NCBI RefSeq assembly: GCF_044005705.1
Contig: NZ_JBIPKE010000008.1
Span: 56,576 to 120,575 of the forward strand
Direction: 5' to 3'
DNA: 64,000 nucleotides
Source of the DNA: Marinoscillum luteum
Lineage (GTDB): Bacteria > Bacteroidota > Bacteroidia > Cytophagales > Cyclobacteriaceae
In this document: in pieces, positions 53,320 through 61,545 of the stretch
Layout: each line of letters opens with the position of its first letter
How positions within the stretch are numbered: the first letter of the stretch is position 1
Program-made: the position numbers and the translations under genes
Notes under the pieces: generated by a model
What the model was told of the DNA's origin: nothing
The model's input: the letters and a program-made list of their open reading frames with translations, nothing else
Databases searched by the model: none

Positions 53320-53919
53320 ATGAGAAAGATTTTTTTATCAGCTATCCTCGTACTGGCCACCATAGTGAGTTATGGACAAGCCAAAGTAGAATTGGGACTT
53401 AAGGGAGGCCTGAATCTTGCGAACATTAACAGGGAAGATGCTCAGGCTACCTACGAAAGTGCTACCGGGTATCATGGAGGGGCTTACGCCTTAGTCAAGG
53501 TGGCGAATATTGGTATTCAGCCAGAGCTGCTTTATTCTACCCGAGGTACTCAGGTTTCTTTTGATGACATATCAGGTGACTTCAAGCAGGAGTATACTTA
53601 TCTGGATATCCCGGTGATGTTGAAACTGTATGCCGTTGCCGGACTGAACATACAGGTGGGTCCTCAGTTTGGAGTGCTGCTGTCCACGGATGGCAAGATC
53701 TCAGATGGTAACGGGGGTACTACCTCCATCAGCAAGGACAGTTATAAAAACGCTGACATCAGTGCCGCATTTGGTGCTGGATGGGATGCACCATTTGGAG
53801 TGAATTTCACGGCAAGGTACATTTTGGGTCTGACGGATATAGACAGTGGGAGCGAAGAAGCTAAAAACAGAACCTTCCAGCTTTCGCTGGGATTCAGGTT
53901 ATTCAAAGTAGGGAGCTGA
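53320..53919 (+). CDS. Outer membrane beta-barrel protein (porin-like family)
   Basis: The 199-residue protein has a signal peptide (residues 1-19, ending VSYGQ) and alternating beta-strand pattern with KVELGLKGGLNLANI at the mature start, YLDIPVMLKLYAVAGLNIQVGPQFGVLL in the middle and a terminal strand FQLSLGFRLF ending in aromatic/aliphatic residues. This is the eight-stranded OmpX/OmpA-like barrel common in Bacteroidetes. The start is ATG 53320; a TTG 6 bases upstream is less likely. Confidence 0.88.
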   Translation: MRKIFLSAILVLATIVSYGQAKVELGLKGGLNLANINREDAQATYESATGYHGGAYALVKVANIGIQPELLYSTRGTQVSFDDISGDFKQEYTYLDIPVMLKLYAVAGLNIQVGPQFGVLLSTDGKISDGNGGTTSISKDSYKNADISAAFGAGWDAPFGVNFTARYILGLTDIDSGSEEAKNRTFQLSLGFRLFKVGS

Positions 53920-53938
53920 TCTCAGACTTCTTGAAAGG

Positions 53939-53977
53939 AAAGCCACTCCAGTAGCTACTGGAGTGGCTTTTTTTATT
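53939..53977 (+). terminator. Terminator of the outer membrane barrel gene
   Basis: A 15-bp perfect stem (53939-53953 with 53956-53970; realistic apical loop TAGCTA) is followed by TTTTATTT. Confidence 0.93.
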
Positions 53978-54201
53978 TATCGAGTGATTATCAGAATTCA
54001 AAGGAAAGGAAAATTGGTCACTACTGATGGTCAATAGGAGTGTAATGGCCAGTAAAATGCCGATCAGGATCAGTAAGGTTTTTGTACGATTTGTCAACGG
54101 TGCGTTTTGTTAGGTAATGCTAAAACGGTTGAAGAAGGGCAAACCCTTATCTTCATTTCCATCGACACCAGATCTTCCGGTTTGGTGGGAAGGGTCCTAA
54201 A

Positions 54202-54240
54202 AAAAAGGCCTGCTCAGAATTTTCTGAGCAGGCCTTTTTG
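54202..54240. terminator. Bidirectional terminator after the suf operon
   Basis: A 17-bp perfect stem (54202-54218 with 54223-54239, loop ATTT) with A and T tracts on both sides lies 21 bases after the bacilliredoxin stop, ending the minus-strand suf transcript. Confidence 0.93.
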
Positions 54241-54260
54241 ATTTTTTTGAAAGGAGATGA

Positions 54261-54677
54261 TTAACAGAACTCCTTGAAAACCTCCACCAGGTGGTTGGCG
54301 ATCATTTCTGCAGACCTTCCTTCTATGTGATGTCTTTCTACAAAATGCACAAGCTCACCATCTTTGAAAAGGGCTACTGCCGGTGAAGATGGAGGGAAAG
54401 GCATGGTATATTCTCTTACTTTGGCAGTGGCTTCCATGTCCACACCAGCAAATACCGTGGCCAGATGATCAGGCTTCTTTGCACTCAGATTGAGGGCGGT
54501 GGTCACACCTGGTCTGGCTGTGCCAGCAGCACATCCACATACAGAGTTGATCACGATCAGGGAAGTTCCTTTGTGATCTTTCATGAGGCTGTCTACTGCC
54601 TCTGCAGTTTTCAACTCCTCGAACCCTACATGTGTGAGTTCGGTACGCATTGGAGCTACAAGTTGTTCAGGATACAT
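54261..54677 (-). CDS. BrxA/BrxB family bacilliredoxin
   Basis: The 138-residue protein starts MYPEQLVAPMRTELTHVGFEEL and carries the CGC active site (Cys47-Gly48-Cys49) in NSVCGCAAGTARPG, identifying the YphP/YqiW family, which removes bacillithiol from proteins or acts as a disulfide isomerase. It is the last gene of the suf operon, 45 bases after the SufT-like gene, which suggests a role in thiol homeostasis during iron-sulfur assembly. Confidence 0.9.
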   Translation of the reverse strand: MYPEQLVAPMRTELTHVGFEELKTAEAVDSLMKDHKGTSLIVINSVCGCAAGTARPGVTTALNLSAKKPDHLATVFAGVDMEATAKVREYTMPFPPSSPAVALFKDGELVHFVERHHIEGRSAEMIANHLVEVFKEFC

Positions 54678-54722
54678 ATCGTTTTTGTTTTATAATCAGT
54701 TTTTAAAATTTTCAGTCAGGTA

Positions 54723-55061
54723 TTACATGAAGCCTAGCTCCAATTTGGCGGTCTCAGACATCATTTCGGTAGTGTAGGGAGGATCAAAAGTGACCTCCAC
54801 AGTCACATCGTTTACTTCCGGCAGCGCCTTGATTTGTCTTTCTATTTCACCCGGAATCTCCTCGGCAGAGGGACAGGCAGGTGAGGTCAGGGTCATCAGT
54901 ACATGGATGTTATTGATCGGGAAAATGTTGATTTCATAAATCAACCCCAACTCATATACGTCCACCGGTATTTCCGGATCATATACCTCTTTGATGGCTC
55001 TCACCACTGATTCCTTCAGGCTCAGATCGTCGGCTATTTGTGTTTTGTTGTCTTCTTCCAT
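54723..55061 (-). CDS. SufT-like DUF59 (MIP18 family) iron-sulfur assembly protein
   Basis: The 112-residue protein has the DUF59 signature IKEVYDPEIPVDVYELGLIYEI and LTSPACPSAEEIPGEIERQIKAL, with the conserved reactive cysteine in ACPSAE. Such proteins assist maturation or transfer of Fe-S clusters and are often found with suf genes, as here directly after sufE (2-base gap). Confidence 0.92.
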   Translation of the reverse strand: MEEDNKTQIADDLSLKESVVRAIKEVYDPEIPVDVYELGLIYEINIFPINNIHVLMTLTSPACPSAEEIPGEIERQIKALPEVNDVTVEVTFDPPYTTEMMSETAKLELGFM

Positions 55062-55063
55062 CG

Positions 55064-55501
55064 CTATGCGTCGGTTTGAGTTTTAGAACTTAAAGCAAGG
55101 GCATAAAGTTTCATTTGTTTGATCATAGCCCCAAAGCCATTAGATCGTTGTGTTCCTATAAATCTGTTCATCCCAATTTGCTGGGGAAAAGTGATTTCGG
55201 TATTCAGGATAGCTTCAGGAGCCTCTTCAGAGAGAACCCTTACCAGCAGGCTCACCAACCCTTTGGTGACCGCAGTATTGCTATCTGCCTGAAAGATGAC
55301 CTGGCCTGTTTCATTGGCTGTGGCCGCCAACCACACCTTGCTTTGGCAGCCTTTGACGATGTGGTCATCATTTTTCTTGTCCGCTGGCATTTCGGGTAGT
55401 TGCTCGCCCAGTTCCATGATGTAGTTGATGGTCATTTCCATGTCTCCATCGAGCATGGAAAATTCCTCCACTATTTCCTGTTCTTTCTCGGCTATACTCA
55501 T
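55064..55501 (-). CDS. sufE: SufE sulfur acceptor protein
   Basis: The 145-residue protein accepts persulfide sulfur from SufS. The acceptor cysteine is in VKGCQSKVWLAA (about residue 52). Length and the RSNGFGAMIKQMKLYA end match SufE. It overlaps sufS by 4 bases. Confidence 0.94.
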   Translation of the reverse strand: MSIAEKEQEIVEEFSMLDGDMEMTINYIMELGEQLPEMPADKKNDDHIVKGCQSKVWLAATANETGQVIFQADSNTAVTKGLVSLLVRVLSEEAPEAILNTEITFPQQIGMNRFIGTQRSNGFGAMIKQMKLYALALSSKTQTDA

Positions 55502-56733
55502 GACCTGAATTTCTTTACAATCTCGCTGAGGGCCTCAGCAAAGGTGTCAATCTCTTCTACGGTGTTGTAAACAGCAAAGGAAGCGCGTACGGTTCCTTCT
55601 ATCTGAAAATGATCCATGAGAGGCTGGGTGCAGTGATGTCCCGTTCTCACGGCGATTCCACGAGCATCCAGAAGCATTCCCAGGTCAAATGGGTGCACTC
55701 CATCAATGAGAAAGGAGATTACACTGGTTTTGTGGGCGGCAGTGCCTATGGGCGTGAAACCATCGATGCTATACAGCCGCTCCTTACCCCTTTGCAGCAG
55801 AGCCATTTCCTGCTGATGCAGGAATTCGAACCCAATACCTTCAATGAATTCTATGGCAGCTTTGAAGGCCACCACATCGGCGATATTGGGAGTCCCTGCT
55901 TCAAACTTATAGGGAATATCGTTGTAGGTGGTCTTTTCGAAAGTCACCTCCCGGATCATCTCGCCACCACCCTGATAAGGGTCCATGCGCTCCAAAAGTG
56001 CACGTTTGCCATACAGCACTCCTACACCAGTAGGGCCGTACATTTTATGCCCGGAAAAGGCCAGAAAATCACAGTCCAGTGCCTGCACATCAATTTGATG
56101 ATGTGGTGCGGCTTGTGCGCCATCTACCATAGTTACTGCTCCTGCAGCATGGGCTTTGGCGATGATTTCGGCCACCGGATTCACGGTACCCAACGAGTTG
56201 CTGATGTAGACCACTGAGACAAGCTTTGTTTTGTCTGTCAGCAACCGATCAAAGTCCTCCAGCAGGATTTCACCACTGGGTTGTACGGGTATCACTTTCA
56301 GGTTGGCGCCTGTTTGCTCACAAAGGAGCTGCCAGGGTACAATGTTGGAGTGATGCTCCATGCCTGAGATGATGATTTCGTCTCCGGCTTTCAAAAACTT
56401 CCTGCCGTAGGCTTGTGCCACCAGGTTGATTCCTTCGGTGGTACCTTTGGTGAAGATGATTTCTTCTGCTTCTCCGGCATTGATAAATCGTTGCGCAGCT
56501 TTTCGGGTTTCTTCAAAAGCGGTAGTTGCTCTTTCTGCCAGTGTGTGGATCCCCCGGTGTATGTTGGCATTGTCATTCTGATAATAATGAATCAATGCAT
56601 TGGTGACACACTCGGGTGTCTGAGAAGTAGCCGCATTGTCAAAATAGATCAGGGGTTTACCATTGACCTGTTGGTGGAGAACGGGAAACTCTTTTCTGAT
56701 TTCATCGACGGATATGCTGGTATCAACGCTCAT
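55498..56733 (-). CDS. sufS: SufS cysteine desulfurase
   Basis: The 411-residue PLP enzyme takes sulfur from cysteine. The PLP lysine is in SGHKMYGPTGVGVLYG and the catalytic cysteine in RTGHHCTQP, as in group II desulfurases. I start at ATG 56733 (MSVDTSISVDEIRKEFPV), one base after the sufD stop; a TTG 9 bases upstream would overlap sufD. Confidence 0.95.
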   Translation of the reverse strand: MSVDTSISVDEIRKEFPVLHQQVNGKPLIYFDNAATSQTPECVTNALIHYYQNDNANIHRGIHTLAERATTAFEETRKAAQRFINAGEAEEIIFTKGTTEGINLVAQAYGRKFLKAGDEIIISGMEHHSNIVPWQLLCEQTGANLKVIPVQPSGEILLEDFDRLLTDKTKLVSVVYISNSLGTVNPVAEIIAKAHAAGAVTMVDGAQAAPHHQIDVQALDCDFLAFSGHKMYGPTGVGVLYGKRALLERMDPYQGGGEMIREVTFEKTTYNDIPYKFEAGTPNIADVVAFKAAIEFIEGIGFEFLHQQEMALLQRGKERLYSIDGFTPIGTAAHKTSVISFLIDGVHPFDLGMLLDARGIAVRTGHHCTQPLMDHFQIEGTVRASFAVYNTVEEIDTFAEALSEIVKKFRS

Positions 56734-56734
56734 T

Positions 56735-58048
56735 TTATCCAAGCTTGTTGGTGATAATGTCTTCTATTTCGGCGGTTACCAGGTCGTTTTTCACTTCCTG
56801 GAGGGTCTCATTGGCAAAGGCATTGAGCATCAGCGCTTTTGCCCGCTTCTTGTTGATCCCTCTGGACCTTAGGTAAAAGATGGCTTCTTCATCCAGCTGC
56901 CCGGTGGTGCATCCGTGTGAGCATTTTACATCGTCTGCCCATATTTCCAGCTGTGGCTTAGTGTTCACCGTGGCTGTATCAGACAGGAGGATGTTATTAT
57001 TGGACTGAAAGGCATTGGTCTTTTGAGCCTCCGGCCTTACGTAGATTTTACCATTGAAGACGCCACGGGAGTTTTCATCCAATATACCCTTGTAGAGCTC
57101 ATTGCTGAAACAATTGGGCTTCAGGTGATCCACGGAAGTGTTATTGTCCACATGGGTTTTCCCTCCGAGCTGATAAAGACCATTCATGTGAGCTTCGCAG
57201 TTTTCTGCATCCACGTTGATGTAGATGTTATTTCTAATCAGCGCAGCTTTGAAGCTGAAGGTATTGGTATAAAACCTGGAGTCTTTCTTTTGAGTGGCGT
57301 AAATGCCCTCTACCGCATAGGTACCTGTAAGGTAATTCTGAATTTTGGTATACCTCAGTTCCGCATTGGCCTGCACATCTGCTTCAAAAATGGATACATT
57401 GAGCGTGTTTTGCTCTCCCCGGATAAAGGTCTTTTCAAAGATATTGAGTCGCGAACCGGTTTCACTGCTTACCAGAATTCTTGGGTAGACAATGGCGTCC
57501 TTGGCTGTACCATCTATGAAGTGGTAGATGAAGGTGTCTTTGTTGTCCTTGTTTTTGGCAGCTTTCAGGTAGATCCCCTGGTTGAAAAAAGCAAGATTGA
57601 GCAAGGCAAATGCATCCGTTTCGATGTGTGATGTTTTTCCCAGCAACTGCGGGATATCGCTATGCTCCTTCAGCGCCTGATCATCCAATACCCGAATGGT
57701 GAGGTCGCTCGACGGACTCACGATGGTCGAATATTCTTCATTGAACAGGCCATTGACAAAGACCAGGTGATTGGCATCCGCTATCTGGTAGAATTGAGAT
57801 TGACAATCGGCCTTTGAGAAGCTGGCAGGAGTAGTCTCCGCCGCAAAGTTGAATTGCTTGCCCAGTATCCTGCTGATGGGAGTGTACTTATAGGCTTCGC
57901 TTTTTGGTGCTGGCATGCCCAAAGTAGAAAACTGCTCCAAAGCACCTGTCTTAAGCGCTTTTAGTGGGCTCTCGTCTGCAAAATGCTGTCCGGCCCATTG
58001 CTGAAACTGCTCTGAAATGGTCTGCTCTATACTCAAAACTTCACTCAT
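56735..58048 (-). CDS. sufD: SufD Fe-S cluster assembly protein
   Basis: The 437-residue scaffold partner of SufB and SufC has the right-handed beta-helix core and the family ending DDVKCSHGCTTGQLDEEAIFYLRSRGI. It binds SufC and supports Fe-S assembly or iron entry. Located between sufC (14 bases) and sufS. Confidence 0.95.
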   Translation of the reverse strand: MSEVLSIEQTISEQFQQWAGQHFADESPLKALKTGALEQFSTLGMPAPKSEAYKYTPISRILGKQFNFAAETTPASFSKADCQSQFYQIADANHLVFVNGLFNEEYSTIVSPSSDLTIRVLDDQALKEHSDIPQLLGKTSHIETDAFALLNLAFFNQGIYLKAAKNKDNKDTFIYHFIDGTAKDAIVYPRILVSSETGSRLNIFEKTFIRGEQNTLNVSIFEADVQANAELRYTKIQNYLTGTYAVEGIYATQKKDSRFYTNTFSFKAALIRNNIYINVDAENCEAHMNGLYQLGGKTHVDNNTSVDHLKPNCFSNELYKGILDENSRGVFNGKIYVRPEAQKTNAFQSNNNILLSDTATVNTKPQLEIWADDVKCSHGCTTGQLDEEAIFYLRSRGINKKRAKALMLNAFANETLQEVKNDLVTAEIEDIITNKLG

Positions 58049-58062
58049 GATTTAATGCGCTT

Positions 58063-58818
58063 TTATACTGCAGCTACTTCTTCTTTGATCCAATCGTATC
58101 CCTTTTCTTCCAATTCGTAGGCCAGGGTTTTGTCTCCTGATTTCACGATGCGGCCCTGGTAGAGTACGTGTACAAAATCAGGCACGATGTAGTCCAGAAG
58201 ACGCTGGTAGTGAGTTACTACGATGCTTGCCGTATCGGCAGATCTGAGTTTATTTACTCCATCTGCTACTATTTTAAGTGCGTCAATGTCCAGACCGGAG
58301 TCTGTTTCGTCCAAAATGGAAAGCTTAGGCTCCAGCATGGCCATTTGGAAAATTTCGTTTCTTTTTTTCTCACCTCCTGAGAAACCTTCATTCAATGATC
58401 TGCTCAATAGCGCCTGGTCGATATCTACCAGCTTCATTTTTTCCTTCATCTCTTTCAGAAACGAAACGGCATCCATGGCCTTGAGTCCACGCGCTTCACG
58501 CACCTGATTGACGGCAGTTTTGAGGAAGTTGGTGGTAGATACGCCGGGTATTTCTACCGGGTACTGAAAGGCCAAAAAGATGCCTGCTCTGGCACGCTCT
58601 TCAGGGGCCAGGTCCAGCAGGTCTTTGCCCAGGTATTCCACGGTGCCACCATCTACTTCATATTCTTCTCTTCCTGCCAGCACTGAGGCGAGGGTACTTT
58701 TACCCGATCCGTTCGGACCCATGATGGCATGTATTTCTCCGGCTTTTACTTCCAGGTTGATTCCTTTGAGAATCTGCTTGCCTTCTATGGAGGCCTGTAG
58801 GTTATTAATTTTAAGCAT
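58063..58818 (-). CDS. sufC: SufC ATPase
   Basis: The 251-residue ABC ATPase of the SufBCD scaffold contains Walker A GPNGSGKST (residues 35-43), the modified signature FSGGEKKRNEI, and Walker B LSILDETDSGLDIDALK, all standard for SufC. Confidence 0.97.
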   Translation of the reverse strand: MLKINNLQASIEGKQILKGINLEVKAGEIHAIMGPNGSGKSTLASVLAGREEYEVDGGTVEYLGKDLLDLAPEERARAGIFLAFQYPVEIPGVSTTNFLKTAVNQVREARGLKAMDAVSFLKEMKEKMKLVDIDQALLSRSLNEGFSGGEKKRNEIFQMAMLEPKLSILDETDSGLDIDALKIVADGVNKLRSADTASIVVTHYQRLLDYIVPDFVHVLYQGRIVKSGDKTLAYELEEKGYDWIKEEVAAV

Positions 58819-58835
58819 TTATAAATGGTATTTTC

Positions 58836-60281
58836 TTATCCGACACTTCCCTCAAGTGTGAGGGCCAACAATTTTTGAGCTTCCACGGCAAATTCCATGG
58901 GAAGCTTATTCATGACTTCTTTGGCAAATCCATTGACGATCAGGGCCACGGCGCTTTCTTCATCAATACCACGCTGCTGGCAGTAGAAGATCTGGTCTTC
59001 ACCGATCTTGGAGGTGGTAGCCTCATGCTCCACCTGAGCAGAGCTGTTTTCCACATCTATGTATGGGAAGGTATGTGCACCACACTTGTCTCCCATAAGT
59101 AGCGAATCGCACTGAGAGAAGTTTCGTGCACCTTCTGCGCGCTTCATGATGTGTACCTGTCCGCGGTAGCTATTCTGCGATTTCCCGGCAGATATACCTT
59201 TGGACACGATCCTCGACTTGGTGTTTTTACCAATGTGGATCATTTTGGTGCCCGTATCTGCCTGCTGGTGATTATTGGTGACTGCCACAGAATAGAACTC
59301 GCCCTGAGAGTTGTCGCCCTTTAGAATACATGAAGGGTACTTCCAGGTGACCGCAGAGCCTGTTTCTACCTGTGTCCAGCTGATTTTGGAGTTGTCGCCG
59401 GCACAAATGCCACGTTTGGTTACAAAGTTGTAAATCCCGCCTTTTCCATTTTTATCTCCCGGATACCAGTTTTGCACCGTGGAGTACTTTACTTCAGCAT
59501 CTTTGGCAGCGTATATCTCCACTACCGCGGCATGCAGCTGGTTTTCATCGCGCTGAGGGGCCGTACAGCCTTCCAGATAAGAGACATAGGAGCCTTCTTC
59601 AGCTACGATGAGTGTTCGTTCAAACTGGCCAGTATTGGCAGCATTGATGCGGAAGTAGGTGGAAAGTTCCATAGGGCATCTGACACCCTGTGGGATATAG
59701 CAAAAGGATCCGTCTGAAAAGACCGCAGAGTTCAGGGCAGCGAAGTAATTATCGGCGGCCGGAACTACTGATCCTAAATATTTTTTGATGAGCTCAGGGT
59801 GCTCCTGCACTGCTTCACTGAAGGAGCAAAAGATAATGCCACGTTCGGAAAGGGTCTCTTTGAAGGTGGTGGCCACCGATACAGAATCGATCACGGCATC
59901 CACAGCTACCCCGGTGAGCCTTTTTTGCTCATTGAGGGAGATGCCCAATCGCTCAAAAGTTTTGAGCAACTCAGGGTCTATCTCGTCCAGACTTTTGGCT
60001 TTCTTATCCTGCTTGGGAGCAGAGTAGTATTTGATGTCCTGGTAGCCAATAGCGGGGTATTTGACATTGGGCCATCGTGGTTCTTCCATTTCTGTCCACC
60101 GCTTGTAGGCCTTCAGTCTCCAGTCCAGTAGCCACTGGGGCTCCGATTTCTTGGCTGAAATAAATCTTACAATATCCTCATTGATACCCAGAGGCGCCTC
60201 GTCTGCCTCAAAGTCCACATGCCATCCATGCTCATATTCTCTTGAGGTAAATTCTTCTAAGATTTGGTCGTCTTTACTCAT
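58836..60281 (-). CDS. sufB: SufB Fe-S cluster scaffold protein
   Basis: The 481-residue main scaffold subunit on which clusters are built includes RCPMELSTYFRINAANTGQFERTLIVAEEGSYVSYLEGCTAPQ and the closing HEATTSKIGEDQIFYCQQRGI. First gene of the minus-strand operon sufBCDSE-sufT-brx. The upstream region carries palindromic sites, described separately. Confidence 0.97.
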   Translation of the reverse strand: MSKDDQILEEFTSREYEHGWHVDFEADEAPLGINEDIVRFISAKKSEPQWLLDWRLKAYKRWTEMEEPRWPNVKYPAIGYQDIKYYSAPKQDKKAKSLDEIDPELLKTFERLGISLNEQKRLTGVAVDAVIDSVSVATTFKETLSERGIIFCSFSEAVQEHPELIKKYLGSVVPAADNYFAALNSAVFSDGSFCYIPQGVRCPMELSTYFRINAANTGQFERTLIVAEEGSYVSYLEGCTAPQRDENQLHAAVVEIYAAKDAEVKYSTVQNWYPGDKNGKGGIYNFVTKRGICAGDNSKISWTQVETGSAVTWKYPSCILKGDNSQGEFYSVAVTNNHQQADTGTKMIHIGKNTKSRIVSKGISAGKSQNSYRGQVHIMKRAEGARNFSQCDSLLMGDKCGAHTFPYIDVENSSAQVEHEATTSKIGEDQIFYCQQRGIDEESAVALIVNGFAKEVMNKLPMEFAVEAQKLLALTLEGSVG

Positions 60282-60337
60282 AAAGATTATTCGATTCCTT
60301 GTATTACTTGCTTAACTCCCAAAAGCCTCGGAAGTTT

Positions 60338-60427
60338 TACAAAGTAAACACTTATTTATATTTATTCTAAATAAGAATCGAACTTAAAGACCTACAGCAC
60401 TTGGGAATGTTGTTCTTTATTTAGAAC
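60338..60427 (-). promoter_or_regulatory. suf promoter/operator region with two similar inverted repeats
   Basis: On the minus strand TTACTTTG (60345-60338) is a 7/8 match to TAnnTTTG, 57 bases before sufB. Upstream are ATTCT-AAATA-AGAAT (60364-60378) and, at the end of the lrp gene, GTTCT-TTATTT-AGAAC (60412-60427). Both have the form nTTCT...AGAAn. An IscR/SufR-like or Fur-like regulator could bind here; this is inference. Confidence 0.35.
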
Positions 60428-60882
60428 AGTAGGTGTCTGTTCAGACTTTCTTCCAGAGAAATGAACGTTTCAGTACGCTCTATACCATCTACCTTCTGGA
60501 TTTTGTCGTGAAGAACATCCTTGAGGTGTTTAGTGTCCCGGCAGTGAATCTTAATAAAGATGTTGTAATTACCCGTGGTGTAGTGAACTTTCACAATTTC
60601 AGGAATGTCTTTGAGTTGCTCTACTACGCTATCATATAAAGATGATTTTTGCAGGTAGATACCCATGAAGCAGGTGACGTCATATCCAAGCTTTGAGTAA
60701 TCCATCTGGAGAGTGGTTCCTTTTACGACTCCCATCTCTTCCAGTTTCTTCATGCGGACATGCACGGTACCTCCTGAAACAAAGACCTTTTTAGCTACCT
60801 CAGTATAGGGTATTTTCGCGTCCTCCATCAATAGATTGAGGATTTTGAGGTCCACATTGTCAATTTCGTAATTCTTGCTCAT
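60421..60882 (-). CDS. Lrp/AsnC family transcriptional regulator
   Basis: The 153-residue protein has an N-terminal helix-turn-helix (NVDLKILNLLMEDAKIPYTEVAKKVFVSGGTVHVRMKKLEEMGVVKG) and a C-terminal RAM ligand-binding domain (VKVHYTTGNYNIFIKIHCRDTKHL). It senses an amino acid or similar metabolite. It lies upstream of the suf operon on the same strand with a 139-base gap and its own promoter (TAAATTTG on the minus strand at 60958-60951). Confidence 0.93.
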   Translation of the reverse strand: MSKNYEIDNVDLKILNLLMEDAKIPYTEVAKKVFVSGGTVHVRMKKLEEMGVVKGTTLQMDYSKLGYDVTCFMGIYLQKSSLYDSVVEQLKDIPEIVKVHYTTGNYNIFIKIHCRDTKHLKDVLHDKIQKVDGIERTETFISLEESLNRHLLF

Positions 60883-60950
60883 CGTAACTGTGCTCGTTTC
60901 TAATTATTCAATAATAGATATGCAATTTTAAACAGTATCTAAATATAGAG

Positions 60951-60958
60951 CAAATTTA
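60951..60958 (-). promoter_or_regulatory. Candidate -7 box of the lrp-like gene
   Basis: On the minus strand TAAATTTG, exact consensus, 68 bases before the ATG. No TTG at the expected distance. Confidence 0.35.
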
Positions 60959-60990
60959 TTAAAATATTTTTAATATTATATCTGTTCTAT

Positions 60991-60998
60991 TACTTTTG
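60991..60998 (+). promoter_or_regulatory. Candidate promoter of tRNA-like RNA A
   Basis: TACTTTTG, exact TAnnTTTG match, with TTTT 20 bases upstream (60967-60970) as weak -33 element. Transcription would start about 30 bases before the RNA at 61037 and no protein gene follows. Confidence 0.4.
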
Positions 60999-61036
60999 AA
61001 CTATCAAACTGGTTTTGGAAATGCCAAAGCTCATAC

Positions 61037-61141
61037 TGTAGGAAATAATTATTAAGGAACAAAGCCTTGTGTTTTTAGAAATAGTCAAACGATTATTCTA
61101 AAATAGGCCTTGTGGAGGTTCGAATCCTTCTCCTATAGCCA
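61037..61141 (+). ncRNA. tRNA-like RNA A: tRNA acceptor and T arm joined by long hairpins, no D or anticodon arm
   Basis: The first seven bases TGTAGGA (61037-61043) can pair with TCCTATA (61131-61137), followed by discriminator G and an encoded CCA (61139-61141). The T arm is GGAGG-TTCGAAT-CCTTC (61113-61129). Between them there is no D arm with GG and no standard anticodon arm. Instead there is a 5-bp hairpin (61053-61069) and a 13-bp hairpin with one bulged A (61073-61103, loop AAAC). This is the layout of a tmRNA tRNA-like domain, but without the alanine G3-U70 pair or a tag reading frame. It shares its 3' 90 bases, including a terminator, with RNA B. Could be a degenerate recombination product. 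Confidence 0.35.
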
Positions 61142-61197
61142 TCATTTTTGGGTTAATGTTGTTTATTGAATTTGGTCGTGGTAGGGGTGCCGCGGCC
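61111..61197 (+). repeat. Direct repeat copy 1: tRNA 3' end plus terminator
   Basis: The block from the T arm through the terminator recurs at 62210-62294 with a few substitutions and small indels. Copies lie 1.1 kb apart. Such a duplication of a tRNA 3' end is what integration of a mobile element at a tRNA gene leaves (attL/attR), but no integrase gene remains. Confidence 0.75.
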
Positions 61198-61209
61198 ATT
61201 TTCTTTTTT
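61174..61209 (+). terminator. Terminator of RNA A
   Basis: GGTCGTGG (61174-61181) pairs with CCGCGGCC (61190-61197), two G-T pairs, loop TAGGGGTG, followed by ATTTTCTTTTTT. Confidence 0.7.
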
Positions 61210-61219
61210 CAGGCCTTCC

Positions 61220-61238
61220 GGTCGTGGCAGGATGCCAG
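61220..61238 (+). repeat. Decayed unit of the terminator-like repeat
   Basis: GGTCGTGGCAGGATGCCAG matches the first half of the repeat unit at 62317 but lacks its 3' arm. Confidence 0.6.
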
Positions 61239-61242
61239 TTCT

Positions 61243-61537
61243 GGGATCAAGCGGAATTCCTGTAGGGAGATTGCATTAAAGGTGGATGATGAAGTAGTAA
61301 TCTGATACCTTATATACCTCAATCTAGTTGATTGGCCATTTACCCTTCATTTTCTTTGCATGCCCCGGGCCGCGTAGGCAAAGGAAACAATTAGTGTTCC
61401 TACAGAAGGGCACCAACCTAGCCGGTCGCACGCAAAAAATCATTTTGACTCATCATATTTGAGCATTTTTTAGGAATTTTATTAGAGTCAAAATGATTCA
61501 CACTTGCCTTGGATGCCCCCACCCTCCTTTGCGTCCT
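61243..61537 (+). repeat. Left arm of a ~280-bp inverted repeat
   Basis: This arm matches the reverse complement of 62700-62972 over most of its length with scattered differences (for example GGGATCAAGCGGAATTCCTG, GCATGCCCCGGGCCGCGTAG and the CACACTTGCCTTGGATG end). It contains a nested 14-bp perfect inverted repeat, AATCATTTTGACTC (61438-61451) and GAGTCAAAATGATT (61485-61498). It is probably a dispersed genomic repeat; no coding capacity recognised. Confidence 0.85.
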
Positions 61538-61545
61538 AACTTTTC

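Larger units (their letters stand above)
53920..54260. other. Gene-free stretch between two strong hairpins
   Basis: This 341-base gap has a hairpin terminator at each end (53939-53977 and 54202-54239). Between them I see no open reading frame with an ATG start and coding character, and no clear RNA structure. Confidence 0.6.

Noticed and set aside
53903..54097. Minus-strand 64-codon frame with a hydrophobic N-terminus
   Set aside because: It starts at TTG, has no ATG, and its C-terminal third is the translation of the terminator hairpin at 53939-53970.
61037..61141. Identification of RNA A as a canonical tmRNA (ssrA)
   Set aside because: No G3-U70 pair, no tag reading frame and far too short; only the tRNA-like part of the layout is similar.
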